Positions 34,769-43,315 of a stretch of DNA of 64,000 bases are shown here, in pieces. A program made the position numbers and the translations under genes. The stretch's first letter is position 1. The number at the start of each line of letters is the position of its first letter. This DNA comes from Megalonaias nervosa (lineage: Eukaryota; Mollusca; Bivalvia; Unionida; Unionidae): NCBI GenBank assembly GCA_016617855.1, contig JAECUM010001818.1:1-64000 (forward strand), in the 5' to 3' direction. The notes under the pieces were generated by a model. The model saw nothing but the letters and a program-made list of their open reading frames with translations. It was not told the origin of the DNA and searched no databases.

Positions 34769-35016
34769 AAGTGATCCCTTTAAATGTCCACGAGAGACTC
34801 ATTCTGCTCAAAGCTTTGCGCTTTCATTTGGATACTTCTCAACCTCTACGGAAAAACAAGATTCGTCAACTTTTAGGCACTGAAGATGTGTACGACGACG
34901 TGTGTGTAGCTTGTGACTTACACCCTCACTGGACAGATGTACGTGACTGGAAAAGTTTGGGGTTTGAGGCTTGGGCTAAAGAAGTGGCACACTATGCCCA
35001 AGATTTGTCATCCTAA
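34765..35016 (+). CDS. P1 small early-region protein E3 (83 aa)
   Basis: Not recognised. ATG 34,765 overlaps the E2 stop (ATGA), a tight polycistron-like arrangement. It starts MKVIPLNVHERLILLKALRF and is predicted mostly helical, with an acidic/Cys middle (TEDVYDDVCVACDLHPHW). There is no membrane segment. It sits in the leftward unique region with E1 and E2, before a pair of AATAAA signals near 35,352-35,368. Confidence 0.55.
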   Translation: MKVIPLNVHERLILLKALRFHLDTSQPLRKNKIRQLLGTEDVYDDVCVACDLHPHWTDVRDWKSLGFEAWAKEVAHYAQDLSS

Positions 35017-35057
35017 AACATTAACACGTACCGTGAAAAAAAGTCACTTTTAAACCT

Positions 35058-35309
35058 GTGTTAGTGTCCATACCAGAAGAACAGTCTGTCACCGAGGAAA
35101 ACCACTCTCTTCAAGACAGGACTGTCATTGACATTCCTGAAAGACCATTTCGGGAGGACCCTTGTGTGACTGAACCAAGGAATGTACAGACTCTCAGAAC
35201 ATTACACACTACTCCTACGATTTCACCTCTTGATCACAAAAAATGTTGTACAGAGACTTGTTTATATTCCACTATGGTCGTTTTGTTGTGTTTTTATTCC
35301 TGTACTTAA
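35058..35309 (+). CDS. possible P1 protein E4, no ATG start
   Basis: An 83-codon open frame (after an in-frame stop at 35,034) with no ATG near its beginning. It reads SIPEEQSVTEENHSLQDRTV and ends with a short hydrophobic tail (STMVVLLCFYSCT). It may be a downstream exon, a frameshifted continuation, or not a gene. AATAAA at 35,352 lies just downstream. Confidence 0.3.
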   Translation: MLVSIPEEQSVTEENHSLQDRTVIDIPERPFREDPCVTEPRNVQTLRTLHTTPTISPLDHKKCCTETCLYSTMVVLLCFYSCT

Positions 35310-35351
35310 CCATATGGCTTTTATGTATTTTTGTCTTTCGTGTTGTTCACT

Positions 35352-35368
35352 AATAAAGATGACAATAA
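35352..35368 (+). terminator. poly(A) signals after the E1-E4 block
   Basis: Two AATAAA hexamers (about 35,352 and 35,363) lie between the small-ORF block and the ATPase promoter. Confidence 0.6.
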
Positions 35369-35384
35369 ACGTGTCCTGAAAAAG

Positions 35385-35392
35385 TATAAAAA
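35385..35392 (+). promoter_or_regulatory. TATA box of the P1 ATPase gene
   Basis: TATAAAAA 57 nt upstream of the ATPase ATG. Similar boxes precede many core genes: 36,193 (TATAAAAA), 36,962 (TATAAAA), 37,267 and 37,820 (GATAAAAG), 39,659 (TATAAAAA), 40,910 (TATAAAAG), 42,643 (TATAAAA). Confidence 0.7.
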
Positions 35393-35448
35393 CTCTTGTC
35401 TTGTCTGTCTTCGTGTCACAAGTGACATTTTATTACACTACTACTACT

Positions 35449-36177
35449 ATGGCTACCTCTACTGTCTCTGCTCCCTCTTCCTCCACTGTCAAAGTCATTG
35501 ACGAACACGTAGATCGGACTAGTTGGGAGGCCTTGTATCTTCGCCATCCCTTTAACATGCTTATTGCTGGACCTAGCGGTTCAGGCAAAACCGAATTTGT
35601 CAAACGTTTGATCGAACATAAACATCATTTGATCGATCGTCCTCCTCAACGAATCGTGTGGTGCTATAAAGAGTGGCAATCGGCGTGCAGCCTTCTGCGA
35701 GAAAGTCAAGGCGATTCCATCGTCTTTGTGGAAGGCATTCCTGTCGAAGACGACGGAATCGTGTCTGACCCTAGTCAAACTCATTTGGTTATTTTTGACG
35801 ACATGTTAGGAGAAGACGAAGAAGAAATTAAACTCTGGTTTACGCGCAAAGGGCATCATCGTAATGCCAGTGTCATTTACATTACCCAAAATTTGTTTCA
35901 ACAAAGTAAAGCCCATCGTACCATCAGTCTCAATGCTCATTACTTGGTGTTGTTTAAAAGCCCTAGAGATAAATCGCAAGTACAAGTCTTAGCCAAACAG
36001 TTAGGAACGCCTTGGCTGATTCATGCGTACGACGATGCCACTCAAACCCCACACGCTTATTTACTCGTGGATTTAAAATCCACTACTCCCGATTATTTGC
36101 GATTTCGTACCCATCTGTTTCACCCCTGGTGCCAAGACGGAGGACCTATCGTGTACACGTCTCCGTCGTCGACTTAA
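35449..36177 (+). CDS. P1 packaging ATPase (FtsK/HerA-A32 type, 242 aa)
   Basis: Genome-packaging P-loop ATPase of the Polinton/adintovirus set, which in relatives pumps DNA into the capsid. The Walker A motif GPSGSGKT is at about residues 40-47. Walker B is THLVIFDDMLGEDEEE. An arginine/sensor region follows with VIYITQNLFQQSKAHRTISL. Length is normal for the family. The start is ATG 35,449 (MATSTVSAPSSSTVKVIDEH); the frame extends upstream only without ATG. The gene is intact. It is diverged from the P2 ATPase at 63,331, showing separate lineages. Confidence 0.93.
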   Translation: MATSTVSAPSSSTVKVIDEHVDRTSWEALYLRHPFNMLIAGPSGSGKTEFVKRLIEHKHHLIDRPPQRIVWCYKEWQSACSLLRESQGDSIVFVEGIPVEDDGIVSDPSQTHLVIFDDMLGEDEEEIKLWFTRKGHHRNASVIYITQNLFQQSKAHRTISLNAHYLVLFKSPRDKSQVQVLAKQLGTPWLIHAYDDATQTPHAYLLVDLKSTTPDYLRFRTHLFHPWCQDGGPIVYTSPSST

Positions 36178-36237
36178 TCACCCCAAAAAATCTATAAAAA
36201 CCTCGGTCACTTGGACTCTGTCTCACACATTGTCAAC

Positions 36238-36966
36238 ATGACGTCCCTTCAGTCTCATCTTCCCATTAAATTGATTCGTGCCTTGTACGGCATCAGTCGC
36301 GAAAAAAATCCACAAATACGTGCTCGTGTCTTAGAAGCTAGTCTCAAAGAAGTCTTACGATGGTTTACGGTGACAGCACGTCAATTACTGCAAGGCATCA
36401 TTCAGATTCCACATCAAACCAAACGTTTTTTTGAGAGAAACAAAGTTGCCTTGACGCAACTAGCCGATCCTCGCATCGACACTCAAACCAAAAAGCAAAT
36501 CATTTTGAAACCTGGAGGAAGTGGATCTTTAGGAGGTGTCATCATTCGTTCCCTCTTAAAATGGGATCCTAATGCTCCCAAAGTTGTCCCCAAGAAAAAA
36601 GCCACACCCAAACGTACCCAGAAGAAAAAGAAAAAGAGCAAGGGTGTCAAGACCAGGTCACAACCTCAGAAAAAGAAAAAGAAAAGCCCACAGAAAACAG
36701 CTTTTACTCGCAAGAGAGTGTCTCCAACAACTTCTCCTCCAGCAGTGACACCCTCTTCCTCTTTAGCGGCAGTAGCCGCGGCTCACAAAGTACCTGCCCC
36801 CAAAGTCAAAGTCCAAGAGAGAACGGGTGTGTTACAGAGTTTACTGGATTTGTCCAAGCAAGAACTGTCTCGATTTAGTCCGTTGCGAACTCCTCCACGG
36901 CGTGTGTTGCCTGTCATCAAGTTGATACGACGTAAAGACAATCAGTGGCGACGCATTCCAGTATAA
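36238..36966 (+). CDS. P1 X-like protein with long basic tail (242 aa)
   Basis: The N-terminal 100 residues follow the adintovirus X pattern: helix (ASLKEVLRWFTVTARQLLQG), then IPHQTKRFFERNKVALTQL, then KKQIILKPGG. The gene at 37,348 has the same order (ASKDVIDTVCECCLNVLKGT, LSKHQKECLGKHRHVLRQM, KKKMLVQRGG), so they look like paralogues. Residues about 118-160 are extremely Lys-rich (KKKATPKRTQKKKKKSKG) and histone H1-like. A Ser/Pro/Ala stretch and a basic C-terminus follow. A DNA-condensing virion core protein is the likely role (inference). The start is ATG 36,238, 38 nt after TATAAAAA. Confidence 0.75.
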   Translation: MTSLQSHLPIKLIRALYGISREKNPQIRARVLEASLKEVLRWFTVTARQLLQGIIQIPHQTKRFFERNKVALTQLADPRIDTQTKKQIILKPGGSGSLGGVIIRSLLKWDPNAPKVVPKKKATPKRTQKKKKKSKGVKTRSQPQKKKKKSPQKTAFTRKRVSPTTSPPAVTPSSSLAAVAAAHKVPAPKVKVQERTGVLQSLLDLSKQELSRFSPLRTPPRRVLPVIKLIRRKDNQWRRIPV

Positions 36967-37024
36967 AATGACCTGAGGCAAGCCATACGGATCAGTATTT
37001 TTTTGTGCTACTGCACGTCCAAAG

Positions 37025-37255
37025 ATGTTCCCTCCAAGAAGTGTACACCGTTACCATCGTCGTTCTTCTTCTTCGGTCCAAAAAGGAAAAGGAAAACGAA
37101 AAAGACAGTCACGTCATCCTAAGAAGCGCTTAGTCAAACATCGACGTCACCCCCAGAAAAGGCACACTCGTCCAAAGAAAAAGAGGAGTCACCAAAGAGG
37201 AGGATTCTTTGGTGATTTTGGAAAACACATCGTCACCTTTATGACAAAGCGATAG
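37025..37255 (+). CDS. P1 protamine-like basic protein (76 aa)
   Basis: A very basic small protein (KGKGKRKRQSRHPKKRLVKH, then HRRHPQKRHTRPKKKRSHQ) ending in RGGFFGDFGKHIVTFM. Basic residues followed by an RGGF-hydrophobic tail recall adenovirus pX/mu and pVII-type core peptides that condense virion DNA. Starts at ATG 37,025, 56 nt after TATAAAA (36,962), which overlaps the stop of the previous gene. Confidence 0.72.
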   Translation: MFPPRSVHRYHRRSSSSVQKGKGKRKRQSRHPKKRLVKHRRHPQKRHTRPKKKRSHQRGGFFGDFGKHIVTFMTKR

Positions 37256-37347
37256 TCCCCCAAAAGGATAAAAGACCGTGCGACAAGTCATTGACGTTAG
37301 TGAATTTTTTGTTGTATGCCACGGAACCAACAAACCCACTGAGAAAG

Positions 37348-37799
37348 ATGTCACCCCAAAAAAGACATTCCTCTTCTACCTCCAAAGGAAAGAAAAGGAA
37401 AGGACTGCCACCTCGTTTAGCCAAACATTGGGACATGTTGTCCGTCCTGTCCAAAGCTCCTTCACCCATGCGAAAAAACTCATTCAAACAGCCTCCAAAG
37501 ATGTTATTGATACCGTGTGCGAATGTTGTCTGAATGTCTTGAAAGGCACAATACCTTTGTCTAAACACCAGAAAGAATGCTTAGGCAAACATCGACACGT
37601 TCTTCGTCAAATGATCCAAAAGAAAATACCTATTCGTCAAAAGAAAAAGATGTTGGTGCAACGCGGAGGAATTTTACCCTTTTTACCCATGTTACTGAAA
37701 GGAGTCATGGGTACAATAGGAGGACCCTTACTGAAAGGAGTCATGGGAACAATAGGAGGACCCTTGCTGCAAGGAGTATTGGGAAACATGGGAGGATAA
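37348..37799 (+). CDS. P1 X protein (adintovirus/Polinton pX-like), frame-broken
   Basis: The conserved part lies in one frame from about 37,440 to 37,799. It has helices, then LNVLKGTIPLSKHQKECLGK, RHVLRQMIQKKIPIRQKKKM and LVQRGGILPFLPMLLKGV, the hallmark of adintovirus X proteins (basic, then a GGxLPxLLP hydrophobic segment). The only ATG-initiated N-terminus (ATG 37,348, basic MSPQKRHSSSTSKGKKRKG) is in another frame, so an apparent single-base loss lies around 37,440-37,480. The C-terminus carries a duplicated KGVMGTIGGPLL unit plus a third variant, from a tandem DNA repeat at about 37,690-37,780. Probably a membrane-active or core minor virion protein. Confidence 0.72.
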
Positions 37800-37871
37800 A
37801 GATCAAAAGGACCAAGAAGATAAAAGGGACCTCTGAAATCAAAAGATCTCAGACGTGATCCTTGAAATCTG

Positions 37872-38561
37872 ATGGAAGGACGAAAACTAGCTTTAGTCCC
37901 TTACAAACGATGGATGGAATACCATCGTTGGCAAGAACAACGAACCCCACATTTACCTCCCAATCCTCATTTGACCGAGATGTCCCAGATACAACACGAA
38001 CTGCAATCGTTGATGGATCGCAGCGATTTGTCAGAAACGGAAAAATCGCAACGGTACGGACAGTTGTTGCAACGACTGCAACTCTTTCACCAGCAAGCTT
38101 TAGACGAAACAGCTCCACCCACTCTGAAAGATTTTAAGGCCTTGATGAAAAGTCCATCACCACCACCACTACCACCACCACCAGCGGTCAAGACAGACAC
38201 AACCCCACGAAGGCCTGAGGAAGAAGAGGCACGAGAAGTTTTTCAAACACCGTCAGCAGCTCCCATTCCTAGTAAGATTGCAGCGTCCTTGTTGACCCCT
38301 TCCCCTACACCGCAACGAGAAGAACTTAAAGCTTGGGTTAAAAAGATGATGTCTACTCCACCTTCGACAGAGGTGAAAAAGAAAGAAGGGAAACCAGAAG
38401 TGAAAAAAGAAAAGAAGACCAAAGCCATTCCATTACCACCACCTTCACCACCACTACCTTCCACTTCTACGCCCGTGGCACATCGGACACGTAAGACCGT
38501 TTCCAAACCACCCCCTCCTTCCATTCCGACTAGCATTCGTGAAAATTGGATCACTTATTAA
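37872..38561 (+). CDS. P1 proline-rich protein with LVPYKRW start (229 aa)
   Basis: The N-terminus MEGRKLALVPYKRWMEYHRW has the short LVPY/LVPxxxY motif seen at the start of a protein commonly found next to X and integrase in Polintons. A helical part follows (LMDRSDLSETEKSQRYGQLL). The rest is low complexity: polyproline (PSPPPLPPPP), Lys/Glu and Ser/Thr/Pro. The end is SIRENWITY. Function is unknown; it may be a scaffold or a minor virion protein. It is intact and ends 3 nt before the integrase ATG, suggesting co-expression. Confidence 0.7.
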   Translation: MEGRKLALVPYKRWMEYHRWQEQRTPHLPPNPHLTEMSQIQHELQSLMDRSDLSETEKSQRYGQLLQRLQLFHQQALDETAPPTLKDFKALMKSPSPPPLPPPPAVKTDTTPRRPEEEEAREVFQTPSAAPIPSKIAASLLTPSPTPQREELKAWVKKMMSTPPSTEVKKKEGKPEVKKEKKTKAIPLPPPSPPLPSTSTPVAHRTRKTVSKPPPPSIPTSIRENWITY

Positions 38562-38564
38562 AAC

Positions 38565-39673
38565 ATGGAGAAGGTGTTAACCAGCATTTACTACGATCCA
38601 GCTCATCCTGCAGGTTACGGAGGAGTTCAGAAATTGTATCGTGCTGCCAAAACTCGACTGAAAAGTATCCGTTTACCTCAGGTGCAACGCTGGTTACAAG
38701 AACAAGCCACGTACACCTTACACAAACCCATTCGACGAAAATTTTCCAGAAGTCGCACCCAAGTGGAGGGTATCGATCACCAATGGCAAGCCGATTTAGC
38801 CGATGTCTCTCATTTAGCCACCTACAATCGTGGCTACAAATATTTGTTTTGTGTCATCGACGTCTTTTCCAAATTTGCTTGGGTCGTACCATTGACTTCC
38901 AAATCGAGCAGTGAGTTAGTGCGAGCCCTCAAACTGGTGTTGAAACAAAGTGGTCGTCACCCTCTTCGATGGCAAACGGACAAGGCACCGAATTTCTAAA
39001 CCAAGCTTTCCAAAGAGAATTGAAGAAACGTGACATTCATTTTTCCACCACGGAGAATCCCGAAACCAAAGCCAGCATCGTGGAACGTTTTCAACGTACC
39101 TTGAAAGAACGCATGTGGAAATATTTTACGCATCAACACACTCTCAAGTACATTGACGTCTTGCCACACCTCGTTCAATCGTACAACCAATCTTACCATC
39201 GGAGCATTGGACGTGCCCCCCAAGAAGTGACTCCCGACAACGAAGTGACCGTCTTCGAGCGCCTGTTTGGACCGTCCACGACAGTGCCTGTCCCCAAGAA
39301 AGGTGGAGTGTTGGCCACGGGAGATTGGGTACGCATTGGCAAAACCAAACGCACTTTCGACAAAGGTTACTTACCCAATTGGACCACCGAATTGTTTCGT
39401 GTCACTGAACGTGTGCGTGGTCGTTATCCTCCCGTCTATAAATTAGAGGACATGAACGGGGAAGTGTTAAAAGGAACGTTTTACTTACCCGAGTTACAAC
39501 GTGTGACCAAAAAAGAAGACGACGTGTACGAGATCGAAAGCATTCTCGATCGAAGAACTCGTAAAGTAGGAAAGAAACGTGTCAAAGAAGTCAAAGTACG
39601 TTGGAAAGGATATCCTCCCAGTTTTGACTCTTGGATCGACGCTTCGCAACTCATCGACTATAAAAAGAAGTGA
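38565..39673 (+). CDS. P1 integrase (retroviral-type DDE, chromodomain), frame-broken
   Basis: Catalyses insertion of the element. N-terminal GYGGVQKLYRAAK and WLQEQATYTLHKPIRRKF are typical of Polinton integrases. The rve core follows: first Asp in WQADLADVS, with FCVIDVFSKFAWVVPL after it; second Asp in QTDK at about 38,982; third residue Glu in SIVERFQRTLKERMW. A C-terminal chromodomain shows as YEIESILDRR, then KVRWKGYPPSFDSWID. The frame changes at about 38,985, within the second catalytic Asp motif, by an apparent single-base loss. No stop codons lie elsewhere. The P2 integrase (61,870) is clearly different. Confidence 0.9.
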
Positions 39674-40078
39674 CCATCCTGCCCTTCAACACAGTCTCAG
39701 CTACTGCAGTGACCACTCCTTCCCCCAGTTCTTCTCTGCAAGATCTACAAAAACAACCCTTGTGGGTGTGGTGTGGAGAACGTGTGCCTAAAACGCAAAT
39801 CGTCTTTTTCTGCCAAATCTTTGTGGTGTATTGTGTCATCGGTGCTGCCATTGCCAATTTGAGTTTGCAACAAGGATAAACAATTGTGGACCATTTTACT
39901 CAGCAGTTGCATTGGTTACCTTCTTCCCAATCCGTCTCTGAAATATTCCTCTAACGGAAACAACAACAACGGGAGTCTTGTGTCCAACGTCAGTTCCAAC
40001 AGTCACCCTAACCATCCTCTTTTAGACACTCCTCACACTTCCAGTGACTCCTCGGATACTAGAACTGTGGAATTATGA
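39670..40078 (+). CDS. P1 small membrane protein, frame-broken
   Basis: First part (39,670-39,879): PLWVWCGERVPKTQIVFFCQ followed by a hydrophobic membrane segment (IFVVYCVIGAAIANLSL). Second part in another frame (39,884-40,078): WTILLSSCIGYLLPNPSL and a Ser/Asn-rich tail. In related Polintons these two blocks occur in one protein between integrase and penton, so an apparent single-base insertion near 39,875 splits it. There is no ATG at the start (GTG 39,670), so initiation is uncertain. TATAAAAA at 39,659 is just upstream. The role is unknown; a virion membrane or assembly protein is possible. Confidence 0.65.
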
Positions 40079-40994
40079 ACAACCAATTTTACTTAACGTT
40101 ACCCAGTGACAGTTCCATGGAGGTGTTTCCCAATAACACTTTGTGCTGTTTCTCGGCCAAATTACCTCAGGCCATCCGATTGGATCACGACGCCCGTTGG
40201 GAAGTGGCTTTGGTAGAAATTATTCACCCTACACAAATCAAAAACATCGTCGAAAATCAAAACACTTTGACGATAGAAGTTTGTGACGATCAAGTGCAAC
40301 AAGTCATGGATGAACGCGCTAGTGGTGGTGGTGTAGCTGACTTTATCAAAACACCAAACCCCATAACTAAACGAACCACTTATCTGTTGAAAGTTCCTGC
40401 AGGTTATTATTTTAGTGGTCAACATTTGGTGAACACCATAGCTGAGAGGTTCAATTTCATGTTTAGTAAAGCTTTGGAGAAAGCCAAAAAAGTGTCACAA
40501 TCGAGTACCACAAAATATCTCGTCGCCTACTGATGAAATTTTCTGAGGACAAAATATTGGCCATTACATTTTGTCCTGAATTGTATCACATTTTGGGTGG
40601 AGACCCTAAGTTAATCAAGATTGCAAAAGAAATACCAGCCGTGACCAGTAACGTGGATTTTGCGAAATATTTTCGATTCCCTGTAGAAATGAACCTAGGA
40701 CTGAATTTGATTTTTGTGTACTCCGATGTGGTGGAGTACAACGTAGTGGGACACACCTCCGTACCGTTACTGCGTGTCATTCCTTTCAAAGTGGATTCTG
40801 CCACGAGGGCTGACGAGGAAGGTGGAAACACCTATCACGTTCACCGTGAATTTGTAAATCCTCACTATTTGTCCGTCAGTAAGCCGTATTTCGACACTGT
40901 CAACATTACTATAAAAGGAGATCTGGGGCAAAATATTCCATTCACCAAAGGGAAAGTCACAGTGAAACTCCATTTTCGAAAACGATTACTCTAA
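40075..40994 (+). CDS. P1 penton / minor capsid protein, frame-broken
   Basis: Single jelly-roll vertex protein of the Polinton/adintovirus capsid. The N-terminus FYLTLPSDSSMEVFPNNTLC and WEVALVEIIHPTQIKNI match the penton pattern LPSxxS..FPxNT..F...L...W.VALxE. The first frame ends at 40,533. The second starts there and continues with LAITFCPELYHILGGDPKLI and the terminal VTVKLHFRKRLL. The change is an apparent single-base loss just before 40,533. The ATG (40,075) overlaps the previous stop as ATGA. Confidence 0.78.
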
Positions 40995-41007
40995 CTTTTT
41001 GTCAGTC

Positions 41008-41448
41008 ATGTATCCTGTGTACCAAGGAGTTGCTCGACAGCGAGGACATGGTTTAGGTGATATGCTCAAATCGGCCTTTCGTACAGTGGTTCCCATTTTG
41101 AAACCGATGGTGACACGAGGATTGCACGCCTTAAAAGATGCCGCGTTGACGCAAGGTAAAGAATTTCTCCAAAATGTCATCATTGACAAACAAAGCCCCA
41201 AAGAAGCTTTCTTGAGAGCAGGCAAAAATGTTTTGCTTCAAACGGGCAAAGACCTTTTGGGTCGGCGAGAAACTCCTATAAATGCCCTGGGCAATGCTGA
41301 GTTAGGCATTCCTGCTTCCCTGAGGCCACAGCAAGGACAAGGCAGAAAAAGACGACGAAAACACCCTTTCAGAGGACTTCACGCCCCTAGAGCTAGAAAG
41401 ACAAAGACAAGAAAAACCGTCCGAGAGTTAGACGTTTTTGATTATTAA
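41008..41448 (+). CDS. P1 pVI-like minor virion protein (146 aa)
   Basis: The start is ATG 41,008 (MYPVYQGVARQRGHGLGDML), about 90 nt after TATAAAAG (40,910). The pattern VYxGxxxQRGxGxGxxL..FRxxVPxLKP, then KxxLxxGKxxLxxV and a Lys/Arg-rich tail (GRKRRRKHPF), is typical of the adintovirus/Polinton protein likened to adenovirus pVI/pX. That protein is packaged under the capsid and may act in membrane disruption. It is intact and lies directly before the MCP. Confidence 0.78.
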   Translation: MYPVYQGVARQRGHGLGDMLKSAFRTVVPILKPMVTRGLHALKDAALTQGKEFLQNVIIDKQSPKEAFLRAGKNVLLQTGKDLLGRRETPINALGNAELGIPASLRPQQGQGRKRRRKHPFRGLHAPRARKTKTRKTVRELDVFDY

Positions 41449-41457
41449 AAAAGGAAA

Positions 41458-42778
41458 ATGATGCACCGAGAGTCTTGTGCTTGTTCCAAGTCGGAACTGG
41501 ATCTGTTTGCCATGCCACCCACCATGATGACGATGCAAGAATCCCAATGGGTGGAATTTCATCCCGTCTCCTCTTTGGTGGATTCCGCTCCCATCGAGTT
41601 TGAAATCAAAGGACAGCCCGAAGATTACATCGATCTGAATAATAGTTACTTGTATCTAAAGCTGAAAGTGATCAAAACCGACAACACCAATCCGGGAGCC
41701 GATGCCGCAGTAGCTCCCGTCAACAATTTCATGCATTCCTTGTTCAGCGAAGTGGATTTGTACTTGAATAACAAACTGATCAGCAGTAGCACGGATACTT
41801 ACCCTTACCGAGCGTACCTAGAAAATCTCTTGACGTACGGAAAAGAGGTCAAGAACACTCATCTGGATGCTTGCGTGGTATGGAAACCTGACACCGCGGG
41901 TGAGAACACGTTTAACGACAGAGCCCTGACAGCCGATGACGATCCTCACAATGTGGGTTTTAACGATCGTCGAAGGAAAATCCTGCAAGGTCGTAGTTTA
42001 GAACTGATGGATCGTTTGCATTTGGACATGTGGTTGCAAGAGAAGTATTTGCTGAACGGAGTAGATATTCGCCTGAGACTCAATCGCAGCAGTGTCGCTT
42101 TCCATTTGATGGCTCAAACCAACGAGTACAAAACCATCATCCAAGAAGCCAGACTTTACGTGCGACGTGTAGAAGTGTTACCTAAAGCGGGAAACGACAT
42201 CAGTCAAACATTGAGCAGATCGACCGCCAAATATCCGATACGACGTGTCGAAGTGAAAACATTCACCATTGCTGCTGGACTCCGATCCAAGATCGAAGAT
42301 CATCTGTTCCAAGGACAGTTACCCAAACGTTTAATCGTTGGTATCGTCAGTAATGCAGCCTTCAACGGAGCCCACGATCAAAATCCTTTCCAGTTTAAGC
42401 ACTACAGAGTGTCCAAAATTGAAGTCAGTCGCGATGGCAAGACTTTGTGTACCAGACCCTTCGAACCTAACTTTGCCCAGAAGAATTACTTGAGATCGTA
42501 CTTGTCCCTGTACGAAGCTACGGGGCAACTAGGAACCAACGCCAGTCACGGTATTTCGTACGAAGATTATGTCAGGAGGTTACACTTTGTGGGCCTTTGA
42601 TTTCACTCCAGACCAAGGCAGCGACGAGGGACATTTCCACCCTATAAAATCCGGTCAACTGCGTGTGGAACTTCAGTTTGCAGAAGCTCTCACTGAGACG
42701 GTCAACGTCATCCTGTATGCTGAATTCGATAATACCATAGAAATCAACAGTTTGAGAGAAGTCATTCTAGACTATTAG
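41458..42778 (+). CDS. P1 major capsid protein (double jelly roll, hexon-like), frame-broken
   Basis: Forms the icosahedral shell. The N-terminal segment (ESQWVEFHPVSSLVDSAPIE, then YIDLNNSYLYLKLKV) and FMHSLFSEVDLYLNNKLISS are strong Polinton/adintovirus MCP signatures. Later come LHLDMWLQEKYLLNGVDIRL and LPKRLIVGIVSNAAFNGAHD. The C-terminus (GYTLWAFDFTPDQ to VILYAEFDNTIEINSLREVI) is in another frame after about 42,565-42,575, an apparent single-base insertion. Total size is about 440 residues, close to family size. There are no internal stops. The start is ATG 41,458. Confidence 0.92.
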
Positions 42779-42783
42779 ACACA

Positions 42784-43290
42784 ATGGAAGACTCCTATCC
42801 CTCTTTAAACAGTGGAGAATCTTTGGACATGGAATGGGAGGATAGCGTGAAAACAGAACCCCAAGACGAAGTCAAAGAGGACGAGGTAGTCGTCAAGTCC
42901 AGATGGCCAGAACAAGAACAACATTTAGTGTCCTGTTTTGCTAAACACCTAGCGAATACAATTACGGAATTGTCCAAGAAATATTGTTATGGATGTCAAA
43001 ACGATCATCCCAGTCAAATTCAACACGATAAATGTATGATGATGAGTCAAGAAGAAAAATTGGACGAGTATCTGGACGACGCTTGGAGTCTCATCTCAGA
43101 AGAAACCGTGTTGCATGAGTGGTATAAAGGCTTGCGTGATCATTCCTGTCCTCCATTGACTACTCTAGAGATCTATCGCATCGAAGCTCTCTTAGCCCAG
43201 AGTGCGGAGACAAGGCAAAGAAACGGATACTTGACAGATCGTTTCAAACAAAAAGTCAGAATTGAATTGATGACTTATCATTACCTGTGA
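42784..43290 (+). CDS. P1 Polinton protein with CxxC..H..C cluster (168 aa)
   Basis: The start is ATG 42,784. The N-terminus is acidic (EWEDSVKTEPQDEVKEDEVV). The centre has CYGCQNDHPSQIQHDKCMM, a Cys/His cluster with possible zinc ligands, in a form I associate with a conserved but uncharacterised Polinton protein near the MCP and protease. The C-terminal half is helical (LISEETVLHEWYKGLRDHSC). Intact. KTEP also resembles a SUMO-attachment type motif, which may be fortuitous. Confidence 0.7.
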   Translation: MEDSYPSLNSGESLDMEWEDSVKTEPQDEVKEDEVVVKSRWPEQEQHLVSCFAKHLANTITELSKKYCYGCQNDHPSQIQHDKCMMMSQEEKLDEYLDDAWSLISEETVLHEWYKGLRDHSCPPLTTLEIYRIEALLAQSAETRQRNGYLTDRFKQKVRIELMTYHYL

Positions 43291-43315
43291 AAAAAAAAAA
43301 ACAACACAACAGAAA

